In this document: piece after piece, positions 26,843 to 35,061 of the stretch | Numbering within the stretch: position 1 is the stretch's first letter | Layout of the letters: the number at the start of each line of letters is the position of its first letter | DNA from: Bacteroidota bacterium | GTDB taxonomy: Bacteria; Bacteroidota; Bacteroidia; B-17B0; Aurantibacillaceae | DNA length: 64,000 nucleotides | NCBI GenBank assembly: GCA_019638705.1 | Contig: JAHBTI010000011.1 | Coordinates: 39,686-103,685, forward strand | Direction of reading: 5' to 3' | Position numbers and translations under genes: made by a program | Notes under the pieces: model-generated | Seen by the model: only the letters and a program-made list of their open reading frames with translations | Database searches by the model: none | Told to the model about the DNA's origin: nothing

Positions 26843-26945
26843 ATAAGTCGTAAGAATTTAGTCGTAAGTCCTTAACTTATGACTAAAAACTAAACACAGG
26901 ACTTATGACTACTGGCTTACGACTACTAACAACTTATGACTAATT
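26843..26945. repeat. ACTTATGACTA repeat cluster covering the rnhA start codon
   Basis: Several copies of TCATAAGTCGTAAG and its inverted form CTTATGACTA occur within about 100 nt (near 26842, 26860, 26875, 26901, 26917, 26932). The ATGACT of the rnhA start lies within the last copy. Confidence 0.6.
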
Positions 26946-27412
26946 ACATAGAACTCTATACAGACGGTGCAGCAAGCGGAAATCCCGGTGCGGGGGGCTT
27001 TGGCGTGGTATTGAAATACAAACATTTCCGCAAAGAAATAAGCGGGGGATATAAATTAACAACCAACAACCGCATGGAATTACTGGCGGTAATTGTGGGT
27101 TTGGAAAGTGTGAAAGACAACGATTTGAACGTGAAAATTTTTTCGGACAGCAAATATGTGGTGGACTCCATTAATTTAAAATGGATTTACGGTTGGCGAA
27201 AAATCGGATTTAAAAACAAAGCCAATGCCGATTTGTGGCAACGTTTTTTGCGCGTATATCATGCGCAGAAACATGAATTTATTTGGGTAAAAGGTCATGC
27301 CGACAACAAAGAAAATAACCGTTGCGATGAATTAGCAGTTGCCGCTTCCAAACAAAAAAATGTGTTGATTGACGAGGGGTATGAGGCTTTGAAGAATGGA
27401 GGATTGTTTTAG
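26936..27412 (+). CDS. rnhA: Ribonuclease HI
   Basis: 158 residues; cuts RNA in RNA-DNA hybrids (EC 3.1.26.4). The four catalytic acids are visible: D10 (ELYTDGAASGNPG), E48 (NNRMELLAVI), D71 (KIFSDSKYVV) and D131 (NRCDELAV); WVKGHADNKENN holds the active-site His. Length is normal. The start codon is within a repeat, so the leader is probably very short. Confidence 0.95.
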   Translation: MTNYIELYTDGAASGNPGAGGFGVVLKYKHFRKEISGGYKLTTNNRMELLAVIVGLESVKDNDLNVKIFSDSKYVVDSINLKWIYGWRKIGFKNKANADLWQRFLRVYHAQKHEFIWVKGHADNKENNRCDELAVAASKQKNVLIDEGYEALKNGGLF

Positions 27413-27418
27413 TTTTTG

Positions 27419-27703
27419 CTATAACTCTTCAAACCCTTTACCAAAAAAATCTTTTAAAGAAAGATTATGCGCTTTTATGATTTTATACAGGGTTAAAAAA
27501 TTAATATTACTTCCGTTCTCATATTTCCCATATTGAGCCCGTGAAATATTATTTTCGTAAGCAAAATATTCATAATTTGAAAAACCCGCTTTAATTCTCA
27601 AATTTTTTATCCGAATTCCCAATTTCTTCAAACATTCCACCTCTTGTGGTGTTAAAATTGTGTCATTTTTCTTACGAGGTCTTCCGGGCTTTAATTTTGC
27701 CAT
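27419..27703 (-). CDS. XRE-family HTH transcriptional regulator
   Basis: 94 residues. The core, LKKLGIRIKNLRIKAGFSNY through NNISRAQYGKYENGSNINFL, is a Cro/C1-type helix-turn-helix. The N-terminus is basic (LKPGRPRKKND). It diverges from a small gene cassette, with two palindromic sites between the starts, so it probably represses itself and the cassette. Confidence 0.85.
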   Translation of the reverse strand: MAKLKPGRPRKKNDTILTPQEVECLKKLGIRIKNLRIKAGFSNYEYFAYENNISRAQYGKYENGSNINFLTLYKIIKAHNLSLKDFFGKGFEEL

Positions 27704-27721
27704 GCCTCAAAGGAATACACT

Positions 27722-27778
27722 ATACATTTTATATGTTACGTTTTAATTTATACATTTTATAAAATGTATTTATATTTG
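27722..27778. promoter_or_regulatory. Palindromic operators and divergent promoter of the XRE cassette
   Basis: A perfect 20-bp palindrome, ATACATTTTATAAAATGTAT (27750-27769), directly precedes a TATATTTG -7 box (27771-27778) for the plus-strand gene. A second half-matching site, ATACATTTTATATG (27722-27735), lies nearer the regulator. The spacing, palindrome next to promoter, is what a repressor operator would look like. Confidence 0.7.
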
Positions 27779-27800
27779 CCAAAATAAATATTTAAATTTT

Positions 27801-28028
27801 ATGATTATGGAAAATTTTAAAATAGGAGACCGAGTTAAAGTGAAAAACACCAGGGCTACAAGATTGGGAACTATCGTTGGGGTTTTTGAAGAAGATTTTT
27901 TTTACGCTGAACCCAACGGCGAAAAAATACGGTACGCTGTAAAAGGAGAATTTCAAGTTAAGCTAGACAATAATCCTGAAGGGTCATATATTCCCTTTTC
28001 AAATGAGGAGATTGTCAAGATTAATTGA
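27801..28028 (+). CDS. Small hypothetical protein, KOW-like (75 aa)
   Basis: 75 residues (an alternative ATG lies two codons in). FKIGDRVKVKNTRATRLGTI resembles the opening of KOW/SH3-like small domains such as hypothetical regulators of ribosome-linked proteins, but this is weak. It follows the XRE operator and a consensus -7 box by 22 nt, so it is likely the first gene controlled by the XRE repressor. Confidence 0.6.
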   Translation: MIMENFKIGDRVKVKNTRATRLGTIVGVFEEDFFYAEPNGEKIRYAVKGEFQVKLDNNPEGSYIPFSNEEIVKIN

Positions 28029-28050
28029 ATTTATTTCTTTTCAGTTATAA

Positions 28051-28395
28051 TTTAATCCTTTAAAATAAAAACAAAAATGAAAAAATTTAGTAAAGACAGT
28101 AGTGAATACATTGAAAATGGACATTACAAAATTAATGAGGTTGATTTTATGTCTGTGTGGACGTTTAAGAACAAATACGGCATAAAACCAAATGACAACA
28201 CAAACAATGGTACTCAAGGAAAAGAACTAATTCAAAGAGGAATAGAGTATCATGCCTCTACCCCTGATTTTGGTGGATTTGAAGAAATCTACATTTATCC
28301 TGTGGAAGCATTAAAAAACTACTACGGGGTTTAAAAATGGACTGTAAATCAAGTTTAATCCTTTAAAACAAAAAACAAAATGAAAAAATTTATTA
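28051..28395 (+). repeat. Duplicated leader and start-codon segment
   Basis: A nearly identical stretch of about 40 nt occurs twice, at 28051-28092 and 28354-28395: TTTAATCCTTTAAAA, an A-rich tract, then ATGAAAAAATTTA. Each copy runs into the first codons (MKKF) of a different gene. Confidence 0.65.
28077..28334 (+). CDS. Hypothetical protein (85 aa)
   Basis: 85 residues: MKKFSKDSSEYIENGHYKIN at the start and a C-terminal EEIYIYPVEALKNYY. No recognised domain, signal or membrane segment. It follows the KOW-like gene by 48 nt in the same direction and shares its leader and first four codons with the next gene downstream. Its role is unknown. Confidence 0.55.
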   Translation: MKKFSKDSSEYIENGHYKINEVDFMSVWTFKNKYGIKPNDNTNNGTQGKELIQRGIEYHASTPDFGGFEEIYIYPVEALKNYYGV

Positions 28396-29231
28396 CATTA
28401 ATATCACTATTCTTAGTTATAGTGATGAAATCACAATCAACATATACTTATGTAGTGTATGCACCTGATACTATGTGTTTACATGCAGAACGTAGTATTT
28501 TTAAAATTGAGACTAATTATGCTCATAAAGTAAGGTGGACTATTAATAGGTCTGGTAGTTATACTACTATTTTAAGTAGAGAATTTGACTTAGGTGCAGA
28601 AATTAATGTAAATCCTTGGACACCTAAAACTTTAACATATACAATTACTCTATTTAGAGATACATTAGTAGGTGGAACAATTTCTGAAATAAAAGAAGAA
28701 GAAGAAATAACTGGTTCAGTAGTATCCATAGCATCATCAGTGTATGAGACACCAGGTGGTATGTATAGACCAACAGTATATCTTTATCCAGTAATATCAT
28801 TAGCTTGTGGAGAATCGAACTATGATGCTGTAAGTCCATTTACAGCAACTAAGAGATTTCAATACGAACTATTTAATATTGATACTAAAGAATTAAAGAT
28901 TATTAAATCAGGAGATAGTTTAGTTGGTGGGACTTATAGTTTAATTGCGCAAGATAGTAGTCATGTATCTTGTAGAATCATTAGTTATCAAACACATGAT
29001 GTGAAATGTGTAGATGTGGCTAGTATTAAAGAATTAACTAATAATGATATAGAATTATATTATCATAATAATCAAGTAATTACTAATATTAAAGAAGAGC
29101 ACCAAATTAAAATATATGATATTACAGGTAAAGTTGTAAATCAAAATAATTTATCAAATGGTATTTATACAATCATATTAAAAACCAATGATAAATACTA
29201 TTCTAAAAAATTCTTAAAGCATGATTTCTAA
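28380..29231 (+). CDS. Secreted protein with T9SS type A-like C-terminal domain
   Basis: 283 residues with a signal peptide (MKKFITLISLFLVIVMKSQS) and a C-terminal region IKIYDITGKVVNQNNLSNGI followed by YTIILKTNDKYYSKKFL, matching a type A T9SS sorting domain. The centre has no recognised fold. Codon use is unusually AT-rich (many ATA, AGA, AGT) compared with the genes on both sides, suggesting acquisition. It is the last gene of the XRE-controlled cassette. Confidence 0.72.
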   Translation: MKKFITLISLFLVIVMKSQSTYTYVVYAPDTMCLHAERSIFKIETNYAHKVRWTINRSGSYTTILSREFDLGAEINVNPWTPKTLTYTITLFRDTLVGGTISEIKEEEEITGSVVSIASSVYETPGGMYRPTVYLYPVISLACGESNYDAVSPFTATKRFQYELFNIDTKELKIIKSGDSLVGGTYSLIAQDSSHVSCRIISYQTHDVKCVDVASIKELTNNDIELYYHNNQVITNIKEEHQIKIYDITGKVVNQNNLSNGIYTIILKTNDKYYSKKFLKHDF

Positions 29232-29314
29232 TTGTGATAAAAAAGAAGTTTCCCCGCGCTTCGCATGATTTTGAGTAAGCAAGAGCAGAAGTAATCCTAC
29301 GGAGCGGAAAAAAT

Positions 29315-29353
29315 AAAATTGAAAGTGTTACACCTTATCACATTTTCAATTTT
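29315..29353 (+). terminator. Terminator of the accessory cassette
   Basis: AAAATTGAAAGTG (29315-29327) pairs with CACATTTTCAATTTT (29339-29353) with one bulge; A and T runs at the ends. 29380-29400 (GTGCAATTCGTGGC) matches a short repeat seen again near 51040. Confidence 0.6.
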
Positions 29354-29400
29354 AAATTATCAATGTTCAATTTTACTTTTTGTGCAATTCGTGGCTTAAC

Positions 29401-30678
29401 TCACCTCCTATTATCCAAATAAATATTTCCTTGCCGCCAATAGTCCACTGCATTGTACCACGCCTCTTTGTAAAAAACAGAACGTTCCAACATAAAATCA
29501 TTGTCGCTAAAAGGGTTTTGGGTTTTGTCAAAAATAAAACGCAATACGGCGGGATTGGCTTCGTTTCCGTAAACCCACGTTTGGCTTTTTCGGTTGTAGT
29601 AAATGGTGGTGGGTTCGCCAAACACAATGTAAATCATGCCGCGGTCGGTTTTCCAGCCTTGCGTGTAACTTGAAAAATTTTTGTTGGCACTTTTTACGCG
29701 GTTGTAATACCGTTTTAATAATTCTTTGGCACGCTCGTTGCTGCCGCCAATGTTGAGCCAAAAATTATCTATGGCTGCTTTTTTATCTTCTGCATTTTTA
29801 CACGTTTCAAATTCTTCGCGGTTCATAATGTAGCGGGTGCAATTTATCATTTCATCGCTATTGCTCACACCCGGAAAAGTTTCATCGTAAGTGTAAAGCG
29901 TTAAACCCTCCAAACTTTTTGCATCGGGTTTTACATGATAAAAGCCTTTTTCGGGCATGGTTAAAAAAAACCGGTGTGAGCTTAAAGGCAACACAAACTC
30001 GCTGTCGGGTTTGTATTTTAACTCGTCTGCCGCTTTGGTAGAAAAGGGCGGCAAAGCAACATTAAACTCTTTAAAAAAACAATCTACCGTAACTTGTGTA
30101 ATGGCAGGGTTTGAAAATTGTACGCTTACATACTCGTCTTTTAAAAAAGTATGATTGAAAGAAATGTTGTTGTTTGACGAAATCAAAAAACTTTGGTTGC
30201 CAAACAGATTTCGCTTGTTCACATTTAAGCCCTTATCGTATTTTGTTTTTTTGTTGATGTCTAAGGCAGAAATTTCCAAATGATAATTGTTGCCCGTAAA
30301 CGCCTTAATGTTAAAGTCAGAGTGTAAAGATTTCGGCTGCATGGTTTCTTCGCTTCGGTCGTAAATAATGTATGAGCCGCTGTCTAATACTTTTTTTGAA
30401 TAACGCTCGCTCAACAAACGATAAGCAATTTTTATTTCAGTATAAAACGCAACGGTGGTGTCGGGGCGTTTGTAAATTAAATTTTCATTTTTTATTTCCA
30501 CAAAAATTTGTGTGGTGCTGTCGTTGAGATGATACGCCACCGTATTTACTTCCAGCAAATCCGTTTCGGGGTTGCCTGCTGTTTTTGCAGGCTTGGCGGT
30601 GTAATTTGATTTATTGCCCTGACAGGAAAACAAAAATGACAGTAAAATAATGAGGGAATATTTCGTAATGTTTTCCAA
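29401..30678 (-). CDS. GWxTD-domain lipoprotein (TTG start)
   Basis: 425 residues starting at TTG: MENITKYSLIILLSFLFSCQ, lipoprotein signal with lipobox LFSC. The C-terminal third has the GWxTD motif (TQGWKTDRGMIYIVFGEPTT), a domain found in Bacteroidota and related phyla, function unknown but seen in secreted or cell-surface proteins. TTG at 30678 lies 5 nt after TACATTTG (30684-30691), so the mRNA would be almost leaderless with a TTG start. Confidence 0.85.
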   Translation of the reverse strand: MENITKYSLIILLSFLFSCQGNKSNYTAKPAKTAGNPETDLLEVNTVAYHLNDSTTQIFVEIKNENLIYKRPDTTVAFYTEIKIAYRLLSERYSKKVLDSGSYIIYDRSEETMQPKSLHSDFNIKAFTGNNYHLEISALDINKKTKYDKGLNVNKRNLFGNQSFLISSNNNISFNHTFLKDEYVSVQFSNPAITQVTVDCFFKEFNVALPPFSTKAADELKYKPDSEFVLPLSSHRFFLTMPEKGFYHVKPDAKSLEGLTLYTYDETFPGVSNSDEMINCTRYIMNREEFETCKNAEDKKAAIDNFWLNIGGSNERAKELLKRYYNRVKSANKNFSSYTQGWKTDRGMIYIVFGEPTTIYYNRKSQTWVYGNEANPAVLRFIFDKTQNPFSDNDFMLERSVFYKEAWYNAVDYWRQGNIYLDNRR

Positions 30679-30815
30679 TGTTTCAAATGTAAGAATTTAG
30701 AATTAAGTGTGAAGTCCAATAAAGAGAATTGTCTGTTCGGGCAGGTTTGCTGCCTCTTTGCAAACCATACGCCAACGCTGAAGCTATGGCGTAAGCGTTA
30801 TCGAGAACTGATTTT

Positions 30816-30908
30816 CATAAGCACTTCTCGATACGCCTCCTGTCGTCGGCTACTCGAAGTGACAGACAGCGCATAAAAAAGATTAAATAAAGTTTAAACA
30901 GTTTCCTG
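30816..30908. repeat. Dispersed element C (right-hand part shared with element B)
   Basis: CACTTCTCGATACGCCTCCT at 30822-30841 is followed by GTCGTCGGCTACTCGAAGTG (30843-30862), ACAGACAGCGCA, a gap, GATTAAATAAAGTTTAAACA and GTTT. All appear in the same order at 40256-40336 in element B. The left arm of B is missing here. The repeat ends about 10 nt before the DUF2461 -7 box. Confidence 0.65.
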
Positions 30909-30944
30909 ATTTAAAACTTACTTTTGTCATCTGAAATTTTAATC

Positions 30945-31604
30945 ATGCAAAAAGTTTTTACCTTCCTGAAAGCCCTGAAATCAAACAACAACAAAGAATG
31001 GTTTGATAAAAACAAAGAAAAATACCTTGAAGCCAAACAAGAGTTTGAAATCCTTGTGGACAAACTGATTGCAGGCATTGCCAAGTTTGACAAAAAAATT
31101 TCTGCCGACATGAAAGGCAAAGACTGCACCTTTCGCATATATAAAGATGTGCGTTTTTCAAAAGACAAAACACCGTACAAAGCCAATATGGGCGCAAGCA
31201 TTAACCCGGGTGGAAAAAAATCGTTGGAAGCAGGATATTATTTTCATTGCGAACCGAACGCCTGTTTTTTGGCAGGCGGCGTGTATATGCCCGAACCAAC
31301 CATGTTGCAAGCCATTCGTCAGGAAATAGATTACAATTTTGCGCCGTTGGATAAAATTTTTAAATCGGCTTCTTTCAAAAAATATTTTAACGGCTTGAGC
31401 GATGAAGGCAAATTGAAAACCGCGCCAAAAGGTTTTGAAAAAGACCACCCGCAAATTGAATTGCTGAAAAACAAACATTTTATTGTGTCGCACAATTTGA
31501 GTGATAAACAAATTTTGGCAAAAGATATTGACAAGAAAATTGTTTCGGGATTTAAAGCCATGTATCCTTTTTTGGAATATTTGCGCGAAGCAACGGCGCA
31601 GTAA
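30945..31604 (+). CDS. DUF2461 domain protein
   Basis: 219 residues belonging to DUF2461 (TIGR02453): NKEWFDKNKEKYLEAKQEFE, YKDVRFSKDKTPYKANMG and FHCEPNACFLAGGVYMPEP. The family is widespread in bacteria; no function is established. ATG 30945 follows a TACTTTTG box (30919-30926); the earlier TTG is inside the box. A LytTR-type coding region follows on the same strand. Confidence 0.9.
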   Translation: MQKVFTFLKALKSNNNKEWFDKNKEKYLEAKQEFEILVDKLIAGIAKFDKKISADMKGKDCTFRIYKDVRFSKDKTPYKANMGASINPGGKKSLEAGYYFHCEPNACFLAGGVYMPEPTMLQAIRQEIDYNFAPLDKIFKSASFKKYFNGLSDEGKLKTAPKGFEKDHPQIELLKNKHFIVSHNLSDKQILAKDIDKKIVSGFKAMYPFLEYLREATAQ

Positions 31605-31644
31605 CTTTTTTATTAAACAAAATGAACTTAAACCAAAAAACTTT

Positions 31645-31980
31645 TTGCAACTGAACACCGACAAAGGAAAAGCCTTGTTGTATTTTGAAAAATTGCTTTA
31701 CATACGCGCTTCTGAAATAGACAGCCGAGATAAAATTATTCGTTTGCAAAACGGCGAAGAATACGCCGCAAAAAACATCACCTTTAAAAAATTAATTTCT
31801 GTGTTTCCAAAACATGATTTTTGCCGCATTAACAAAAAAGAAATCATTGCTTTAAAAATTATTCAAGCATTTTCGTTTAACGAAATAACAAGCAACCTGA
31901 AAGACAATGCAGGAAAAAATTTAAAATTTTCGTTGAGTGAAATTTATAGAGAGGAGTTTTTGGGGAGGGTGGACGTGTGA
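31645..31980 (+). CDS. LytTR DNA-binding domain protein, start region frameshifted or unusual
   Basis: The frame encodes QLNTDKGKALLYFEKLLYIR, AAKNITFKKLISVFPKHDF and CRINKKEIIALKIIQAFSFN, a stand-alone LytTR DNA-binding domain as used in response regulators. No ATG lies in this frame. ATG 31622 begins MNLNQK but runs into a stop after an A-run (31635-31640); adding one A would join it in frame as MNLNQKNFLQLNTDKG. The start given (TTG 31645) is the first possible in-frame start that would give a domain-length protein. The gene may be a real frameshift, slippage at the A-run, or a sequencing error. Confidence 0.6.
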   Translation: MQLNTDKGKALLYFEKLLYIRASEIDSRDKIIRLQNGEEYAAKNITFKKLISVFPKHDFCRINKKEIIALKIIQAFSFNEITSNLKDNAGKNLKFSLSEIYREEFLGRVDV

Positions 31981-32050
31981 TTAAAAGTTTTTTGCTAAAA
32001 AGGCTAATTATGTACATTAGTGGCGCAAAAAAAATTAACTACTTTAAATA

Positions 32051-32662
32051 ATGACAAGAAAAAAAATAATTGGTATAGCTGTTTTCGCCTTAATTACAGG
32101 AATTGTACACGGACAAACTAATAAAAATGCTTTTGCAAATTTTAATGAGTTCAAACACAACACACCGACATTGACTTACAGTTTCACTATAAAACAAAGA
32201 ACCCAAAGTGATATTTTTATGATGGGCGGCATTGTTAATTACAAAGTTGAAAACATTGAGCCAAAAAGCGATAAAGAAAAATTGAAAAAAGAAGTTTGGG
32301 GTATAATCGTTCGTGATACAGTTTATATCAACAGTTATCCTTATTCTAAACTTAAAGGATATAATCGCATTATTGAAAAAGGTTACTATTCATATTTTAT
32401 TGGTGAACCTGCGAGAAAACAAAAAGAACAACGAAGTTTAGGAATAATTAAACCGAATGAAGGACAAATACCAGTTTGCTGTCAAACAGGGTACGTTATT
32501 TTGCCTGACGGAACGATTAAACAGTTGCGACCTGAACTTTTATCGGAGTTATGTAAGGATAATGAAGGAATAAGTAATGAAATCGGTTGGGCGAAATTGA
32601 AAATAGAAGATGTGGACAAAATGTTTGATTTTCTAAAAAGATACAACGAAATGAAAAAATAA
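32051..32662 (+). CDS. Secreted hypothetical protein
   Basis: 203 residues with a signal peptide (MTRKKIIGIAVFALITGIVHGQ, cleaved near GQ). The mature part is mixed alpha/beta with VCCQTGYVILPDGTIKQLRP and no recognised family. It is 70 nt after the LytTR gene and 118 nt before the Fic gene. A weak TACATTAG box lies near 32012. Role unknown; probably periplasmic or outer-membrane. Confidence 0.7.
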   Translation: MTRKKIIGIAVFALITGIVHGQTNKNAFANFNEFKHNTPTLTYSFTIKQRTQSDIFMMGGIVNYKVENIEPKSDKEKLKKEVWGIIVRDTVYINSYPYSKLKGYNRIIEKGYYSYFIGEPARKQKEQRSLGIIKPNEGQIPVCCQTGYVILPDGTIKQLRPELLSELCKDNEGISNEIGWAKLKIEDVDKMFDFLKRYNEMKK

Positions 32663-32780
32663 ATCTACTCCACCAATTTTCAATCCTTAAAAACACTCCT
32701 TTACTTTAAACAACACCGTGAAAACACTTAAAAAAAAGATACTTTTCACGGTATTTTTGTATCTTTGAAAAAAGATTTTA

Positions 32781-33662
32781 ATGTTGCACCAAAGCACAAA
32801 AGATAAAATTGAAGCCTTGCAAAAGCAATATTTTAAATTGGCAAAAGGAAACGAAAAGTTACTGAAAGAAATTGCCGTTGCCGAAATTCCCGAAATGGTA
32901 TATAACTCCAATGCCATTGAAAACTCTACGCTTACGCTTGAAGACACCGAAAAAATTCTTGGCGGCGGCGAATTAGTGCGTAAAGTAAATATCCGTGAAA
33001 TATATGAAGCAAAAAATTTGGCAAAAATCACAGAAACTTTGCTCCAAAAACAAAGTCATAAATTGAGCGTTCAACTGATTTTAGATTTGCATAAAACCTT
33101 GCTTACTCATATTGACGACAGTATTGCAGGTCGTTTTCGCAAAGCAAAAGAATGGGTAAGAATAGGTAATCATTTAGGAGCAAATCCCGCATTTGTAAAT
33201 GATTTAATGCAAGAGCTTGTGAGCAAATACAACAAAGACAAAGCTGCTTATTTTTTGGATAAGATTGCTCACTTTCACGCAGAGTTTGAAACCATACACC
33301 CCTTTGCTGACGGCAACGGACGTTTGGGCAGAGTATTGATAAATTTGCAACTGATGAATTTAGGATTGCCTCCTATTATTATTCAAAACAAAAGCAAACG
33401 CACAGAATATTATCCGCTCTTTACTAATTATCCTGTTACTATGAAGTTTGACGGTTTTACAAGGCTGTTTGCTTTTCTTTTAATGGAAGCCTTACATAAA
33501 CGAATTACACTATTTACGGCAAAAAAAATAATTCCGCTTGCGTTGTGGGCTTCTCAAAATGGCGTGAAATCTAATGTTGCAGCCAACAAAGCCAAACGCC
33601 AAACTATTCCCGCATTTCGCTTGCGTGAAAAATGGGTGATTGACGATAATTACAAACCCTGA
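32781..33662 (+). CDS. Fic-family protein with self-inhibitory motif
   Basis: 293 residues. The Fic catalytic loop is HPFADGNGRLGR (H173-R184), the full active motif HxFxDGNGR. Near residues 42-50 is YNSNAIENST, the (S/T)xxxE inhibitory helix motif of class II Fic proteins, so the enzyme is probably auto-inhibited. Fic enzymes usually transfer AMP to Tyr/Thr of partner proteins. A consensus -7 box TATCTTTG (32760-32767) lies 13 nt upstream. The C-terminus includes a region after residue 240 that may be a wHTH-like partner domain. It is followed by an antiporter remnant, so it may have inserted there. Confidence 0.9.
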   Translation: MLHQSTKDKIEALQKQYFKLAKGNEKLLKEIAVAEIPEMVYNSNAIENSTLTLEDTEKILGGGELVRKVNIREIYEAKNLAKITETLLQKQSHKLSVQLILDLHKTLLTHIDDSIAGRFRKAKEWVRIGNHLGANPAFVNDLMQELVSKYNKDKAAYFLDKIAHFHAEFETIHPFADGNGRLGRVLINLQLMNLGLPPIIIQNKSKRTEYYPLFTNYPVTMKFDGFTRLFAFLLMEALHKRITLFTAKKIIPLALWASQNGVKSNVAANKAKRQTIPAFRLREKWVIDDNYKP

Positions 33663-34339
33663 TTTTCATTACAAATTTTCCCCTGCTCATTACAAAAACA
33701 CATTCCCGTAATTTTCCGTTTACATTTCGGGTGCAAATAGATGTTGCAAGCGAAATCAGCACTATGGCAAACAAAGGCGATTACGATTTGCTTTTAATCG
33801 GCATAGGCGAATCTATATACGAGGGAACGTTGTTGGGAAAATTGTTCGGCTTCACCACCAATATTATTAATCCCGAAAAATTGTTGCACACCGTAACAGG
33901 CAAAGACGAACAGTCGCCGTTTGACGAACGCACCACACAAATTGTTTCTAAAACACACATTCCTGTGAGCGTATTTGTAAACAAAAATCTTCAAAAAACA
34001 GAGCGCGTGTTTATTCCCGTGTTTGACGGTAAAGACACTTTTTTGATTGCCTACGCACAAAAATTAATTCATAATACAGGTTCGCAAGTCATTGTGTTAG
34101 ATTCTGCAGGGCAAATAAAAAACAATGCCGACATGAAAGAAAAAATAAGAGCCATTGAGCAAAGCGCGCCCAATCACATAAGCCTGACGAACGAGCACGT
34201 GCTTGAAAAAGATTTTTTGAAACAACAAGATTTAATGCTCATCAGCATTGACAGTTGGAAAAAATTAGTGGAAACAAAAAGTGTTTGGCTTTCGGATATA
34301 CCTTCAACCTTGATTATTTACGACAAACAAAACGCTTAA
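33659..34339 (+). pseudogene. C-terminal remnant of a CPA2-type cation/proton antiporter
   Basis: The frame from GTG 33731 encodes the cytoplasmic universal-stress-like C-terminal domain of large Bacteroidota cation:proton antiporters: DYDLLLIGIGESIYEGTLLG, SPFDERTTQIVSKTHIPVSV and VFIPVFDGKDTFLIAYAQKLI. The frame is open upstream to 33659 but contains no ATG and no transmembrane segment, so all transporter helices (normally about 400 residues) are missing. The Fic gene ends at 33662, exactly where the remnant starts, which points to truncation by an insertion or deletion. Confidence 0.72.
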
Positions 34340-34393
34340 AATTTTGTAAGTGCCATAAACGCCGCATTGCATACAAGTTCCTAAATTCGCAGC

Positions 34394-35017
34394 ATGGAAA
34401 ATCTGGAACAAATTACAGAGTTTAAATCTTCGCCCGAACTCATTGAAAAATTATATCAATACGGTGCGCAAAAAAATTACGAAGCAGGAAGTCTTGTTTT
34501 AAACGAAAACGCGCATATCCGCGCCATTCCTATTGTTACCAAAGGCACGCTGAAAGTGATAAGAACCGAAGAAGACGGCAGGGAAATTTTGTTGTATTAC
34601 ATTAAAGCGGGCGAAAGCTGTATTATGTCTTTTCTCGGCGGTTTGCACAATGAAACAAGCAAGGTGAAAGCCGAAGTGGAAGAAGATGCCGAAATTTTGT
34701 TTTTGCCTGTGGACAAAGTGGCTTTGCTCATTAAAGATTATCCTGAATGGTTGGATTATATTTTTCGTTTATATCACAAACGTTTTGAAGAATTGTTAGA
34801 CATCATCAACGCCATTGCATTTAAAAAAGTGGACGAGCGTTTGCTTTCTTTACTGCACAAAAAATCGGAACTGAACAAAAGCAAGGTCTTAAACATTACA
34901 CACGAACAGTTGGCAAACGAGCTGGGAACAGCGCGGGTTGTGGTTTCGCGACTGCTGAAACAATTAGAAGAAAACAAAACCCTGCAACTCGGCAGAAACA
35001 AAATAACGCTTTTGTAA
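34394..35017 (+). CDS. Crp/Fnr family transcriptional regulator
   Basis: 207 residues: cyclic-nucleotide-binding-like beta roll (GTLKVIRTEEDGREILLYYI) and C-terminal HTH (NITHEQLANELGTARVVVSR). No Cys cluster for an iron-sulfur centre is seen, so it is not a classic Fnr. Ligand and targets unknown. A degenerate box (TAAATTCG, 34382-34389) lies 4 nt before the ATG, again a nearly leaderless layout. Confidence 0.9.
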   Translation: MENLEQITEFKSSPELIEKLYQYGAQKNYEAGSLVLNENAHIRAIPIVTKGTLKVIRTEEDGREILLYYIKAGESCIMSFLGGLHNETSKVKAEVEEDAEILFLPVDKVALLIKDYPEWLDYIFRLYHKRFEELLDIINAIAFKKVDERLLSLLHKKSELNKSKVLNITHEQLANELGTARVVVSRLLKQLEENKTLQLGRNKITLL

Positions 35018-35061
35018 CAAAAGTAGCCATACAGCATTTTAAATCTGTTTAAATTTATGCT

